In this document: positions 44,670 to 53,246 of the stretch, in pieces
Layout of the letters: each line of letters opens with the position of its first letter
How positions within the stretch are numbered: position 1 is the stretch's first letter
NCBI RefSeq assembly: GCF_019458805.1
Contig: NZ_JAIBOA010000036.1
Location: 1 to 63,231, forward strand
DNA: 63,231 bases
Origin: Actinomadura parmotrematis
GTDB lineage: Bacteria > Actinomycetota > Actinomycetes > Streptosporangiales > Streptosporangiaceae
Reading direction: 5' to 3'
The notes under the pieces: generated by a model
What the model saw: the letters and a program-made list of their open reading frames with translations, nothing else
Told to the model about the DNA's origin: nothing
The model's database searches: none
Translations under genes and position numbers: made by a program

Positions 44670-46202
44670 TCAGGGCGCCTCGGACTCGGCCCGGCGGCAG
44701 GCCGCGCCCGCGCACGCCCGGAGCGCGGCGAGCAGCGCCGACAGCCGGGACGCGGCCGGGTCGGCGGCCGCCAGGTTGCGGAGCTGGTAGGGGTCGGCGG
44801 CCATGTCGTACAGCTCCCGCTCGCCGGTGACGTACTCCAGGTAGAGGTAGCGCTCCGTGCGCAACCCGGCGAAGGCCGGCAGGTACGCCTCGTCGCGCGT
44901 GGCGGGGGTGTACGGGTGCGGCGGGACGCCCGGCCCGTCGTAGGCGGGCGCGGGGTGGGTGCCGCGCGCCGTCCCGTGCTCCAGCAGGTAGGCGCGGCGC
45001 CCGGAGGCGGGGGCGCCGTGCAGCAGCGCGCGGAGCGAGCGGCCGTCGGCGAGCGGCGGCGTCCAGGCCCCGGCGAGGTCGGCGAGGGTCGGCGCGACGT
45101 CGACGTTGCCGGTGAGCGCGTGCGAGACGCGGCCGGGCGGGACGCCGGGGCCGCGCACCACGAACGGCACCCGGACGTCGTTCTCGTAGCCGGTGTTCTT
45201 GCCCGGCGCGAGCCGGTAGGAGCCGATGTGGAAGCCGTTGTCGGAGGTGAAGACCAGGTAGGTGTCGTTCAGGCGCCCGGCCGTGCGGAGCGTGCTCACC
45301 AGCGCCTCGACCATCTCGTCCACCGCCTGCATCGACTGGACGCGGCGGCGGAACAGCGCGTCGCCGGCCTTCTCGTCGGCGGCCGTCAGCCGGGGGAGGC
45401 GGCGCAGCTCGGCGGGCTTGCCCGTCATGTCGGCGAGGTCGTAGGACGGGTCGCGCGGCGCCTTCAACCCCGGGAACAGGTTCTTGTGCCGGGGCGCGGG
45501 CACCGCGGGCGGGTGCGGGACGGTCGGCGCGATGTAGGCGAAGAACGGGCGCTCATCGGCGGCGCCGACGAACTTCTGCGCCTCCCGCGACAGGACGTCG
45601 GTGAAGTAGGTCTTCGCCGAAGGCGGCCGGTGCACGAGCCGCCCGTTCTCGTTCAGCGTGTAGTCGAAGCCCTGGAACGGGCTGCCCGCCACCGGGCTCA
45701 CCCACGTGCTCCAGCCGGGCGGGACGTAGGTGGCGGGGGTGCCGGGCGCCTGCTCGGGGTAGCCGTTGAGGTACTTGCCGAACAGGCCCGTCCGGTATCC
45801 GGCCGACTCCAGCCACGTCGCGAGCGTCGAGTCTTCCTCACCGCGCTTCTGGAACTCGGCGAAGCCGCCGTTCGGCGGGTTGTTGCTCCAGATCCCGGTG
45901 TTGTGCGCGTACTCGCCGAGCAGCAGGGTCGCCCGCGACGGGCAGCACCACGACAGGTTCACGTAGTACCGGTCCAGGGTGGTGCCGTGCGCGGTGAGCA
46001 GCCGGTTCACCCGCGGGAGGTACGGCATCAGGGAGGAGTCGAGGTCGTCGGCGAGCACCACGACGAAGTTCGGCTTCGGGCCCTTCGCTGCGGCCGTGCT
46101 CGGGGGCGGGCCGGACGCCCGCGAGCCCGGCAGGCATCCGGCCAGCAGGACCAGCAGGGCCGGCAGGCACCACCGCGACCGCGCCCGGGGGGAGCGCGCC
46201 AC
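44670..46202 (-). CDS. Sulfatase (formylglycine type), predicted lipoprotein
   Basis: 510 residues from GTG. Signal peptide with lipobox VLLAGC. Sulfatase core: NFVVVLADDLD (metal Asp pair) and CCPSRATLLLG, where the Cys of CPSRA (about 86) is the one oxidised to formylglycine; GKYLNGY and TSDNGFHIG complete the active site. It hydrolyses sulfate esters outside the cell. It starts 1 base after the stop of the sulfotransferase gene on the same strand, so the two are co-translated. The substrate is unknown, e.g. a sulfated glycan or steroid. Confidence 0.9.
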   Translation of the reverse strand: MARSPRARSRWCLPALLVLLAGCLPGSRASGPPPSTAAAKGPKPNFVVVLADDLDSSLMPYLPRVNRLLTAHGTTLDRYYVNLSWCCPSRATLLLGEYAHNTGIWSNNPPNGGFAEFQKRGEEDSTLATWLESAGYRTGLFGKYLNGYPEQAPGTPATYVPPGWSTWVSPVAGSPFQGFDYTLNENGRLVHRPPSAKTYFTDVLSREAQKFVGAADERPFFAYIAPTVPHPPAVPAPRHKNLFPGLKAPRDPSYDLADMTGKPAELRRLPRLTAADEKAGDALFRRRVQSMQAVDEMVEALVSTLRTAGRLNDTYLVFTSDNGFHIGSYRLAPGKNTGYENDVRVPFVVRGPGVPPGRVSHALTGNVDVAPTLADLAGAWTPPLADGRSLRALLHGAPASGRRAYLLEHGTARGTHPAPAYDGPGVPPHPYTPATRDEAYLPAFAGLRTERYLYLEYVTGERELYDMAADPYQLRNLAAADPAASRLSALLAALRACAGAACRRAESEAP

Positions 46203-46203
46203 G

Positions 46204-47322
46204 TCAGCGCCGGGCGCCGAAGCGGCGGCGCGTCGGGGCGGGGGGCTGGGGGAAGTCGGCCCGGTCGGCGAGCGCCATGACGGCGGCGGCGGCCGCGTCG
46301 GCGACCTCGCCGGCCGACGGGGGCCGGTGCACGTCGCGGGCGGCGTCGAAGCGCAGGTCGTCCAGGTCGCCGAGGACGCGGGCGCCGGTGGCGAGCAGGT
46401 CGGCGACGTCCTCGCGGCTCCAGCGCTCCACCGTCGCGCGGGCGGCGGCCGGGACGCCGACGCGCGGGCCGCGCTCGGTGCGGGCCAGCATGCCGTTCAG
46501 CAGCAGCCGCTCGCGGACGGCCCGCGCGCTGTAGGTGGTCCAGCCGTCCTTGCCGAGCAGCGCGTTCACCCGGACGAGGACCTGCGCCTCGGGCAGCGTG
46601 AGGCCCGAGTGGGTGCGGCGCTCCAGCACCGCCTCCGGCGGCCGCCCGGCGAAGGACGGCGCGCCGATCGCCTCGGCGAACAGCCGCCAGAGCCGGTCGG
46701 GCGGCGAGCCGGGGTTGACGATGACGGTGACGCGCTCGGGCCCGACGACGGCGGCCCAGCGCCGCACCAGCCGCCCGATCGCGAACGCGCGCCACAGGTG
46801 CTGCTCGCGGTCGCGCTCGATGACCTCGGGGCCGAGGTCGCGCTGCCCGGCGAGCTGCTCGAAGTACCGCTCGATCTCCTGGCGGCGCCCGTTGCGGACG
46901 TGCTGCTGCCAGAGCGAGGGCAGCGTCCGGCCGAGGCCGCGCGTGGTGATGACGACGTGCGGCTCGGCGGGCGCGAACGCCGCGACGACGTCGCGGACCG
47001 CCCCGGCCCGCACCACCGACAGCGCCTCGGCCGACACCAGCACGGTGCCGGGCCACTCCGCGGCCCGCGCGGCGAGCCGCGTCCACTTGCGCTGCTCGCC
47101 GGCGGCCTGCGCGGCGGTCACCCACGGGTACTCGGTGCCGAGCAGCCCGTAGGTGGCGCGCTCGTGGTTCTCGATCGCGTCGGGGAGGACGTCCCGCAGG
47201 GAGGGCGGGAACCAGATCCCGGCCTCCCCGGCGAGCTCGCCCGCGCAGTGTCCGAGCACCTCCTGAAGATAGGTGGTGCCCGATTTCTGCTGCCCGATGT
47301 GCAGAATCACCTTTTCGGCCAC
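46204..47322 (-). CDS. PAPS-dependent sulfotransferase family protein
   Basis: 372 residues. The N-terminal P-loop VILHIGQQKSGTTYLQEVL binds the 5'-phosphosulfate of PAPS; VVITTRGLGRTLPSLWQQ has the Arg/Ser of the 3'-phosphate site. It transfers sulfate from PAPS to a hydroxyl group. It is coupled to the sulfatase downstream. The C-terminus (PAPTRRRFGARR) is basic. The substrate is unknown; the pair suggests controlled addition and removal of a sulfate on one molecule or class. Confidence 0.8.
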   Translation of the reverse strand: MAEKVILHIGQQKSGTTYLQEVLGHCAGELAGEAGIWFPPSLRDVLPDAIENHERATYGLLGTEYPWVTAAQAAGEQRKWTRLAARAAEWPGTVLVSAEALSVVRAGAVRDVVAAFAPAEPHVVITTRGLGRTLPSLWQQHVRNGRRQEIERYFEQLAGQRDLGPEVIERDREQHLWRAFAIGRLVRRWAAVVGPERVTVIVNPGSPPDRLWRLFAEAIGAPSFAGRPPEAVLERRTHSGLTLPEAQVLVRVNALLGKDGWTTYSARAVRERLLLNGMLARTERGPRVGVPAAARATVERWSREDVADLLATGARVLGDLDDLRFDAARDVHRPPSAGEVADAAAAAVMALADRADFPQPPAPTRRRFGARR

Positions 47323-47421
47323 GGCGGCAGGTTAGCGGCGCGCTAACCTGCCCTTCGCCGAAAGGAGCCCTGTTGGCGAACGGTTGGCCGACTGTTCACG
47401 CGCCCGCCGGACGGCCGCGGG

Positions 47422-48234
47422 TCACGCGCCCCGGTAGACGGCGGGCCGCTTCTCCTTGAAGGCGCGCGAGCCCTCCTTGGCGTCCTCGGACCCGATGACC
47501 GGCCAGCCGATCTCGTCGGAGATCTTCAGTGCCTCCTCCTCCGGCAGGTGCGCGGTCTCCCGGTAGGTGCGCAGGATCGCCTGCACGGCGAGCGGCCCGC
47601 ACTCGGCGATCTGGTCGGCGAGCTCGCGGGCGGCGGCGAGCGCCGTCCCCGACGGCACCACCTTGTTGATCAGTCCCATGTCCAGGGCCTCCCGCGGCGA
47701 CACCGAGCGGGCCGTCAGCAGGATGTCCATCGCGGCGGCGTAGCCGATCTGGCGGGGCAGCCGGATCGCCGAGCCGCCCATCGGGAACAGGCCGCGCCTG
47801 GCCTCGTACAGGCCGAGCGTCGCGTCCTCGGCGACGACGCGCAGGTCGGTGCCGACGAGCAGCTCGGTGCCGCCGGCCACGGCGTACCCCTCGATCGCGG
47901 CGATGATCGGCTTGGTCGGCCGCCCGTCGCGCAGCAGGCCCTTCCAGTGGAAGTTCGGGATCTGCGCCATCCGCTCCCGCACGGCCGGATCGGACGGCGG
48001 CTGCCCCATCGCCTTGAGGTCGGCGCCCGCGCAGAACGTCCCCTGCGCGCCGGTCAGGATGCCCACGCGCACCTCCGGCGTCTCGGAGATGTAGGCCCAG
48101 GCGCTCGCGAGGCCGACGAGCATCGCCGAGCTGAGCGCGTTGCGGGCCTCGGGGCGGTCCATGGTGACGACGACCACGTGCCCGTCCCGCTCGACCGTGC
48201 AGTGCTCGGTGCTGATCGGCAGTCGTTCGGCCAT
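47422..48234 (-). CDS. Enoyl-CoA hydratase/isomerase (EchA19-like)
   Basis: 270 residues from ATG 48234, six bases after GGAGG. Crotonase fold: FCAGADLKAMG (oxyanion loop), IEGYAVAGGTELLV and the pair EARRGLFPMGG with the catalytic Glu. It hydrates trans-2-enoyl-CoA. The arrangement echA | acyl-CoA ligase, divergently transcribed, matches EchA19 | FadD19 in M. tuberculosis (Rv3516 and Rv3515c), which acts on cholesterol side chains. The specific substrate is inferred from context. Confidence 0.88.
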   Translation of the reverse strand: MAERLPISTEHCTVERDGHVVVVTMDRPEARNALSSAMLVGLASAWAYISETPEVRVGILTGAQGTFCAGADLKAMGQPPSDPAVRERMAQIPNFHWKGLLRDGRPTKPIIAAIEGYAVAGGTELLVGTDLRVVAEDATLGLYEARRGLFPMGGSAIRLPRQIGYAAAMDILLTARSVSPREALDMGLINKVVPSGTALAAARELADQIAECGPLAVQAILRTYRETAHLPEEEALKISDEIGWPVIGSEDAKEGSRAFKEKRPAVYRGA

Positions 48235-48273
48235 GGGTTCCTCCAGCTCAGAACCGTTCACGCGGGCTAAAAC

Positions 48274-48287
48274 AGGAACCGATTCTA
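48274..48287. promoter_or_regulatory. Degenerate KstR-like box between echA and acyl-CoA ligase
   Basis: AGGAACCGATTCTA matches 6 of the 8 fixed positions of TnnAACnnGTTnnA. It sits about 40 bases upstream of the echA ATG. Confidence 0.3.
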
Positions 48288-48329
48288 GTGAAGTGGATGC
48301 TTCCCCGACAGGTCTTGCCCGATAAAACG

Positions 48330-48341
48330 AGAACGTGATCT
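48330..48341. promoter_or_regulatory. Second KstR-like box in the echA-ligase intergenic region
   Basis: AGAACGTGATCT is one substitution away from the symmetric AGAACnnGTTCT. It lies about 63 bases before the ligase ATG and might serve either direction. Confidence 0.35.
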
Positions 48342-48403
48342 ACTTTGGGCGCCGGGTGCCGCCGCGAGGCGGTGCCCACATGCCGATCAGCGAGGGAGAT
48401 CCG

Positions 48404-49969
48404 ATGGGATCGTTGGGCTTCTGGCGGCTGGCGCAGGCGGACCCGGAGTGGGTCGCCGCCGTCGACCCGGACGGGACCGAGTACACCGCGGGCGACCTGC
48501 TGGCCCGCGCGAACCGGCTCGTGCACGGGCTGCGCGACCTCGGCCTGGAGAAGAACGACGGCATCTGCGGGCTCGTCCCGAACGGCGTCGAGGGCCTGGT
48601 GCTGTACCTGGCCGCGCTGCAGGCCGGCTGGTACTACACCCCGATCAACTGGCACCTGACCGGCCCGGAGATCGGCTACATCGTGGCCGACAGCGAGGCC
48701 AAGGCGTTCTTCGTGCACGAGCGCTACGCCGCCGAGGGCGTCCGCGCCGCCGAGGAGAGCGGGATCGACCCGCGCCGCCGCTTCGCCTTCGGGGACGTGC
48801 CGGGCTTCCGCCCCTACGCCGAGCTCGTGGACGGGCGGCCGGACACGCTGCCGGCCGACCGCAGCAACGGCGCCACCATGCACTACACCTCCGGCACGAC
48901 CGGGCGGCCGAAGGGCGTCCGCCGCGCCCTGTACGGCATCGACCCCGACGACAGCGCCGAGATGATGACGTTCCTGCTCGGCATGTTCGGGATGGCGCCG
49001 GGGCGCCCGGCGGGCGGCGAGCCGCAGGCGCACCTCATCACCTCGCCGAACTACCACACCGCCGTCACCCAGTTCGGCGGCACCGCGCTCCAGATGGGGC
49101 ACACCCTGGTCTACGTCGACCGGTGGGACGCCGAGGACACCCTCCGCCTCATCGAGAAGTACAAGATCACCAACACGCACATGGTGCCGACGCACTTCAA
49201 GCGGCTGCTCGGCCTGCCGGACGAGGTCAAGAAGCGCTACGACGTCTCGTCCATGAAGTGGGCCATCCACGCCGCCGCGCCCTGCCCCGTCCCGATCAAG
49301 CAGGCGATGCTCGACTGGTGGGGCGACTGCATCTGGGAGTACTACGCGGCCACCGAGGGCGGCGGCACCATCGCCAGCCCGCAGGACTGGCGCGCCCACC
49401 CCGGCACCGTCGGCAACGCCTGGCCGATCGCCGAGCTGCTGATCGTCGACGACGACGGCGACGAGGTGCCCGCCGGGGCGCCCGGGACCATCTACATGAA
49501 GATGGCGAGCGGCGACTTCGAGTACAAGGGCGACAAGGAGAAGACCGAGAAGAACCGGCTGAAGGGCTTCTTCACCGTCGGCGACATCGGCTACCTCACC
49601 GAGGACGGGTTCCTGTTCCTGTCCGACCGCAAGGCCGACATGATCATCTCGGGCGGGGCCAACATCTACCCGGCCGAGATCGAGAACGAGATCACCCTGC
49701 ATCCCAAGGTCGCCGACGTCGCGGTCTTCGGCATCCCCGACGACGAGTGGGGCGAGCAGATCAAGGCCGTCGTGGAGCCCGCCGAGGGCGTCGCGCCCGG
49801 CCCCGAGCTCGCCGCCGAGATCCTGGCGTCGCTGGAGGGCCGGCTCGCCCGGATGAAGTGGCCGAAGACCGTCGACTTCATCGAGACGATGCCGCGCGAG
49901 CCGAACGGCAAGCTCCTCAAGCGGAAGCTGCGCGACCCGTACTGGAAGGACCGCGACAGTGCCATCTGA
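48404..49969 (+). CDS. Acyl-CoA synthetase (AMP-forming), FadD type
   Basis: 521 residues from ATG 48404, chosen because GAGGGAG lies five bases upstream; ATG 48380 or GTG 48335 would add non-conserved residues. P-loop YTSGTTGRPKGV (about 164), EYYAATEGGG and the hinge GDIGYLTEDGFLFLSDR, and the C-terminal lysine in PNGKLLKRKL. It activates a fatty or steroid side-chain acid to its CoA thioester via an acyl-AMP. It is the first gene of a tight operon (ligase, DUF35, two Ltp proteins, second ligase). Confidence 0.9.
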   Translation: MGSLGFWRLAQADPEWVAAVDPDGTEYTAGDLLARANRLVHGLRDLGLEKNDGICGLVPNGVEGLVLYLAALQAGWYYTPINWHLTGPEIGYIVADSEAKAFFVHERYAAEGVRAAEESGIDPRRRFAFGDVPGFRPYAELVDGRPDTLPADRSNGATMHYTSGTTGRPKGVRRALYGIDPDDSAEMMTFLLGMFGMAPGRPAGGEPQAHLITSPNYHTAVTQFGGTALQMGHTLVYVDRWDAEDTLRLIEKYKITNTHMVPTHFKRLLGLPDEVKKRYDVSSMKWAIHAAAPCPVPIKQAMLDWWGDCIWEYYAATEGGGTIASPQDWRAHPGTVGNAWPIAELLIVDDDGDEVPAGAPGTIYMKMASGDFEYKGDKEKTEKNRLKGFFTVGDIGYLTEDGFLFLSDRKADMIISGGANIYPAEIENEITLHPKVADVAVFGIPDDEWGEQIKAVVEPAEGVAPGPELAAEILASLEGRLARMKWPKTVDFIETMPREPNGKLLKRKLRDPYWKDRDSAI

Positions 49970-50903
49970 GGCGACCTCGCAAGCCCCGAACCACATCCTG
50001 GAGTTCCCCGGCGGCTACACGCGCTCGGTCGGGCCGGTCATCGGCCGGTTCCTGTCCGAGCTGCGCGACGGCAACCTCGTCGGCGTCCGCACGCGCGCCG
50101 GCCGGGTGCTGTTCCCGCCGCTGGAGTACGACCCCGACACCGGCGACGCCGTCACCGGGGAGTTCGTCCCGGTCGGCCCCGTCGGGACCGTCACCACCTG
50201 GTCGTGGGTCGCGCACCCGCGCGCCGAGCACCCCCTCGACCGGCCGTTCGCCTGGGCGCTGATCCGCCCCGACGGCGCCGACACCGCGATCCTGCACGCG
50301 CTGGACGCCGGCGTCCTCGAACCGGGCGCGGCGGCGCCCAAGCACCTGAGGACCGGCATGCGGGTCCGCGCCCAGTGGAAGGACGACCGCGTCGGCGACA
50401 TCAACGACATCGCGGCGTTCCGCCCCGAGGTCACGATGATCACCGCGCCGACGCGGCTGGCGTACCGGCTGAAGGGCGGCCGCGCCCTGGACCGGTTCCT
50501 GGAGGGCATCTCCGAGGGCCGCATCATCGGCCACCGCTGCCCGGTCTGCGAGCAGGTCATCGTCCCGATGAAGGGTTTGTGCCCCCGCGACGGCGTCCCG
50601 ACGAGCGAGGAGGTCGAGCTGCCGCACACCGGCACCGTCACCACGTTCGCGGTGAACAACCTGCCCGACCCGCGCGCCCCCGAGGTGCCGTTCGTGTCGG
50701 CCTACATCCTGCTGGACGGCGCCGACCTGACGATGCTCACCCTCGTCGCCGGCATCCCCGCCGACCAGGTCCGCATGGGCATGCGGGTGAAGGCCGCCTG
50801 GAAGCCCCGCGAGGAGTGGGGCCGCACGATGGCCAACATCCGGTGGTTCGAGCCGCTCGACGAGCCCGACGTCCCCTTCGACGCGATCAAGGACTATCTA
50901 TGA
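49959..50903 (+). CDS. Tandem OB-fold DUF35 protein (Rv3521-like)
   Basis: 314 residues from GTG, overlapping the ligase end by 11 bases. Two DUF35 OB-folds: the first (about 25-150) lacks a zinc ribbon, the second (about 185-300) has HRCPVC and LCPRDG. The fourth zinc ligand, normally Cys, is Asp here. DUF35 proteins pair with thiolase-like Ltp proteins; in the steroid retro-aldolase complex Ltp2-ChsH2 the DUF35 module is structural. The neighbours here are exactly two Ltp proteins. Confidence 0.85.
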   Translation: MPSEATSQAPNHILEFPGGYTRSVGPVIGRFLSELRDGNLVGVRTRAGRVLFPPLEYDPDTGDAVTGEFVPVGPVGTVTTWSWVAHPRAEHPLDRPFAWALIRPDGADTAILHALDAGVLEPGAAAPKHLRTGMRVRAQWKDDRVGDINDIAAFRPEVTMITAPTRLAYRLKGGRALDRFLEGISEGRIIGHRCPVCEQVIVPMKGLCPRDGVPTSEEVELPHTGTVTTFAVNNLPDPRAPEVPFVSAYILLDGADLTMLTLVAGIPADQVRMGMRVKAAWKPREEWGRTMANIRWFEPLDEPDVPFDAIKDYL

Positions 50904-51012
50904 GCGCGCGGCCGCGCGGCGGCTGGACTGAGGAACGCCGGGAGCGAAGCGACCAGAGTGACGAGGGAAGCCGCCGCGTAAAGCGGACGCGCGCAGTGAG
51001 CGGAGCGAACAA
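50904..51012 (+). repeat. Structured spacer between the DUF35 and ltp4-like genes
   Basis: 109 bases in an otherwise overlapping operon. Arms CGCGGCGGCT (50915-50924) and AGCCGCCGCG (50969-50978) are perfectly complementary. The loop and the right flank hold GGAGCGAAGCGACC and GAGCGGAGCGAAC, imperfect repeats of an AGCGAA/AGCGGAGCGA type. There is no gene. It could be an mRNA-processing or stability structure. Confidence 0.55.
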
Positions 51013-52056
51013 ATGAGCAGGGAAATCGCTGTCGTCGCGTTCGTGCAGACCGAGCACACCGGCGAGGACACCGGAGCGTCCGAGACCGAGCTGCTGGCGC
51101 CGGTCATCACCGAGATCAAGGAGCGGACCGGCCGGAACCGGTTCGACTTCACCTGCTCGGGCTCCAACGACTACCTCGTCGGCGCGCCGTTCTCGTTCGT
51201 GTCGGCGCTCGACGCGATCGGCGCCTGGCCGCCGATCTCCGAGAGCCACGTCGAGATGGACGCCGCCTGGGCGCTGTACGAGGCGTGGGTGAAGCTGCGG
51301 ATCGGCGCGATCGACACCGCGCTCGTCTACGGGTTCGGCAAGACCTCGCAGGGCGACTACCCGGCGGTGTTCACCCAGCTCCTCGACCCCTACTACCTGG
51401 CGCCGCTCGGCGTGGACGCCGACTCGCTCGCCGCCCTCCAGGCGCGCGCCTACCTGGAGCGGTCGGGCGCCAAGGAGGACGACCTGCGCGCCGTCGCCGC
51501 CCGGTCCCGCGCGGCGGGCCGGGAGAACCGGTTCGCGCTGGACCTCGACGACCCGGCCGCCGACGCCCCCTACGGCGTCGCGCCGCTCCGCGCGCACGAC
51601 GTCGCGCCCGTCACCGACGGCGCCGCCGCGATCGTCCTCGCCGCCGGCGACGCCGCCCGCGACCTGTGCGAGCGGCCCGCCTGGATCCGCGGCATCGACC
51701 ACCGCGCCGAGGCGCACTCGCCGGGCGTCCGCGACCTGTCGGTGTCGAACGCCGCCCGCCTCGCGGGCGAGAAGAGCGGCGCGTCCGGCATCGAGGTCGC
51801 CGAGCTGCACGCCCGCTACAGCCACGAGGAGCTCATCCTGCGGGAGGCGCTCGGCCTCGGCGAGGAGGTGGCCGTCAACCCCTCCGGCGGCCCGCTCGCC
51901 GCCGACCCGGTGATGGCGACCGGCCTCATCCGCATCGGCGAGGCGGCGGCCCGCATCCACGACGGCACCGCGAACCGGACGCTCGGCCACGCCGCGTCCG
52001 GGCCGTGCCTCCAGCAGAACCTCGTCTGCGTCCTCTCGGGAGACAGCAATGGGTAA
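51013..52056 (+). CDS. Thiolase-like lipid-transfer protein (Ltp4-like)
   Basis: 347 residues. Thiolase-superfamily fold lacking the usual first nucleophile Cys motif; CSGSNDYLV is seen where thiolases have their active Cys region, and ELHARYSHEELILREAL, NPSGGPLAADPVMATGL and GHAASGPCLQQNL near the C-terminus follow the family pattern. Length matches Rv3522 (ltp4, 354 residues). Ltp proteins act as aldolases or thiolases on steroid side-chain CoA thioesters, usually as a complex with a DUF35 protein such as the neighbour. Overlaps the next gene by 8 bases. Confidence 0.88.
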   Translation: MSREIAVVAFVQTEHTGEDTGASETELLAPVITEIKERTGRNRFDFTCSGSNDYLVGAPFSFVSALDAIGAWPPISESHVEMDAAWALYEAWVKLRIGAIDTALVYGFGKTSQGDYPAVFTQLLDPYYLAPLGVDADSLAALQARAYLERSGAKEDDLRAVAARSRAAGRENRFALDLDDPAADAPYGVAPLRAHDVAPVTDGAAAIVLAAGDAARDLCERPAWIRGIDHRAEAHSPGVRDLSVSNAARLAGEKSGASGIEVAELHARYSHEELILREALGLGEEVAVNPSGGPLAADPVMATGLIRIGEAAARIHDGTANRTLGHAASGPCLQQNLVCVLSGDSNG

Positions 52057-53206
52057 CCCGTGCGCCGTCATCGGCGTGGGTCAGACCGCGTACAAGACCA
52101 AGCGGCTGGACGTGTCGATGGCCGGGCTGCTGCGCGAGGCGGCCGTCAAGGCCCTCGACGACGCCGGGCTGACCTGGAACGACATCGACGCCGTCGTCAT
52201 CGGCAAGGCCCCCGACCTGTTCGAGGGCGTGATGATGCCGGAGTCCTACCTGGCCGACGCGCTCGGCGCCGCCGGCAAGCCGATCATGCGGGTGCACACC
52301 GCCGGGTCGGTGGGCGGCTCCACCGCGATCGTCGCGGCGAGCCTCGTGCAGAGCGGCGTGCACGACCGCGTCCTCACGGTGGCGTGGGAGAAGCAGTCGG
52401 AGTCCAACGCCACCTGGGCGCTGACGGTGAACACGCCGTTCACGACGTCGCTGGTGGTCGGCGCGGGCGGCTACTTCGCGCCGCACATCCGCGCCTACAT
52501 GCGCCGGTCGGGCGCGCCCGACCACATCGGCACGCTCGTCGCGGTCAAGGACCGGCAGAACGCGCTGAAGAACCCCGTCGCGCACCTGAAGATCCCCGGC
52601 ATCTCGCGGGAGATGGTCGAGTCCACGCCGATGCTGTGGGAGCCGATCCGCTACCTGGAGACCTGCCCGTCGTCGGACGGCGCGTGCGCGATGGTGCTGG
52701 CGTCCGAGGACGCCGCCCGCAAGGCGCCGAACAAGCCGGCGTGGGTGCACGGCACCGCCATGCGCTCCGAGCCGATCTTCTTCGCGGGCCGCGACACCGT
52801 CAGCCCGCAGGGCGGCAAGGACTGCGCCGCCGACGTGTACCGGCAGGCCGGCATCGCCGACCCGCGCCGCGAGATCGACGTCGCGGAGGTGTACGTCCCG
52901 TTCTCCTGGTACGAGCCGATGTGGCTGGAGAACCTGGGGTTCTGCGGCGAGGGCGAGGGCTGGAAGCTCACCGAGTCCGGCGCGACCGCCCTGGACGGCG
53001 ACATCCCCTGGAACGCCTCGGGCGGCGTGCTGTCGTCCAACCCCATCGGCGCCTCCGGCATGATCCGCTTCGCCGAGGCGGCGCTGCAGGTCCGCGGCAT
53101 GGCGGGCGGGCACCAGGTGGACGGCGCCCGGCGCGCCCTCGGGCACGCCTACGGCGGCGGAGCCCAGTTCTTCGCCATGTGGATCGTCGGCAGCGAGAAG
53201 CCGTAC
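52049..53206 (+). CDS. Thiolase-like lipid-transfer protein (Ltp3-like) without own stop codon
   Basis: The conserved part is about 386 residues (to GSEKPY), with VHTAGSVGGSTAIVAASLV, EVYVPFSWYEPMWLENLG, NASGGVLSSNPIGASGM and GHAYGGGAQFFAMWIVG as the thiolase-type strands. Members of this family normally end here. In this window no stop follows in frame until 54862; the apparent extension reads the next gene out of frame as an Arg/Pro-rich chain. A C-run at 53206-53213 and 53231-53236 marks the likely place of a lost stop or an indel. Shifting one base would fuse it in frame with the acyl-CoA ligase. The coordinates given are the conserved part; the open frame runs to 54862. Confidence 0.75.
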
Positions 53207-53246
53207 CCCCCCGCCGCAACCCCCTCCCCACCCCCCGGAGGCCCGG

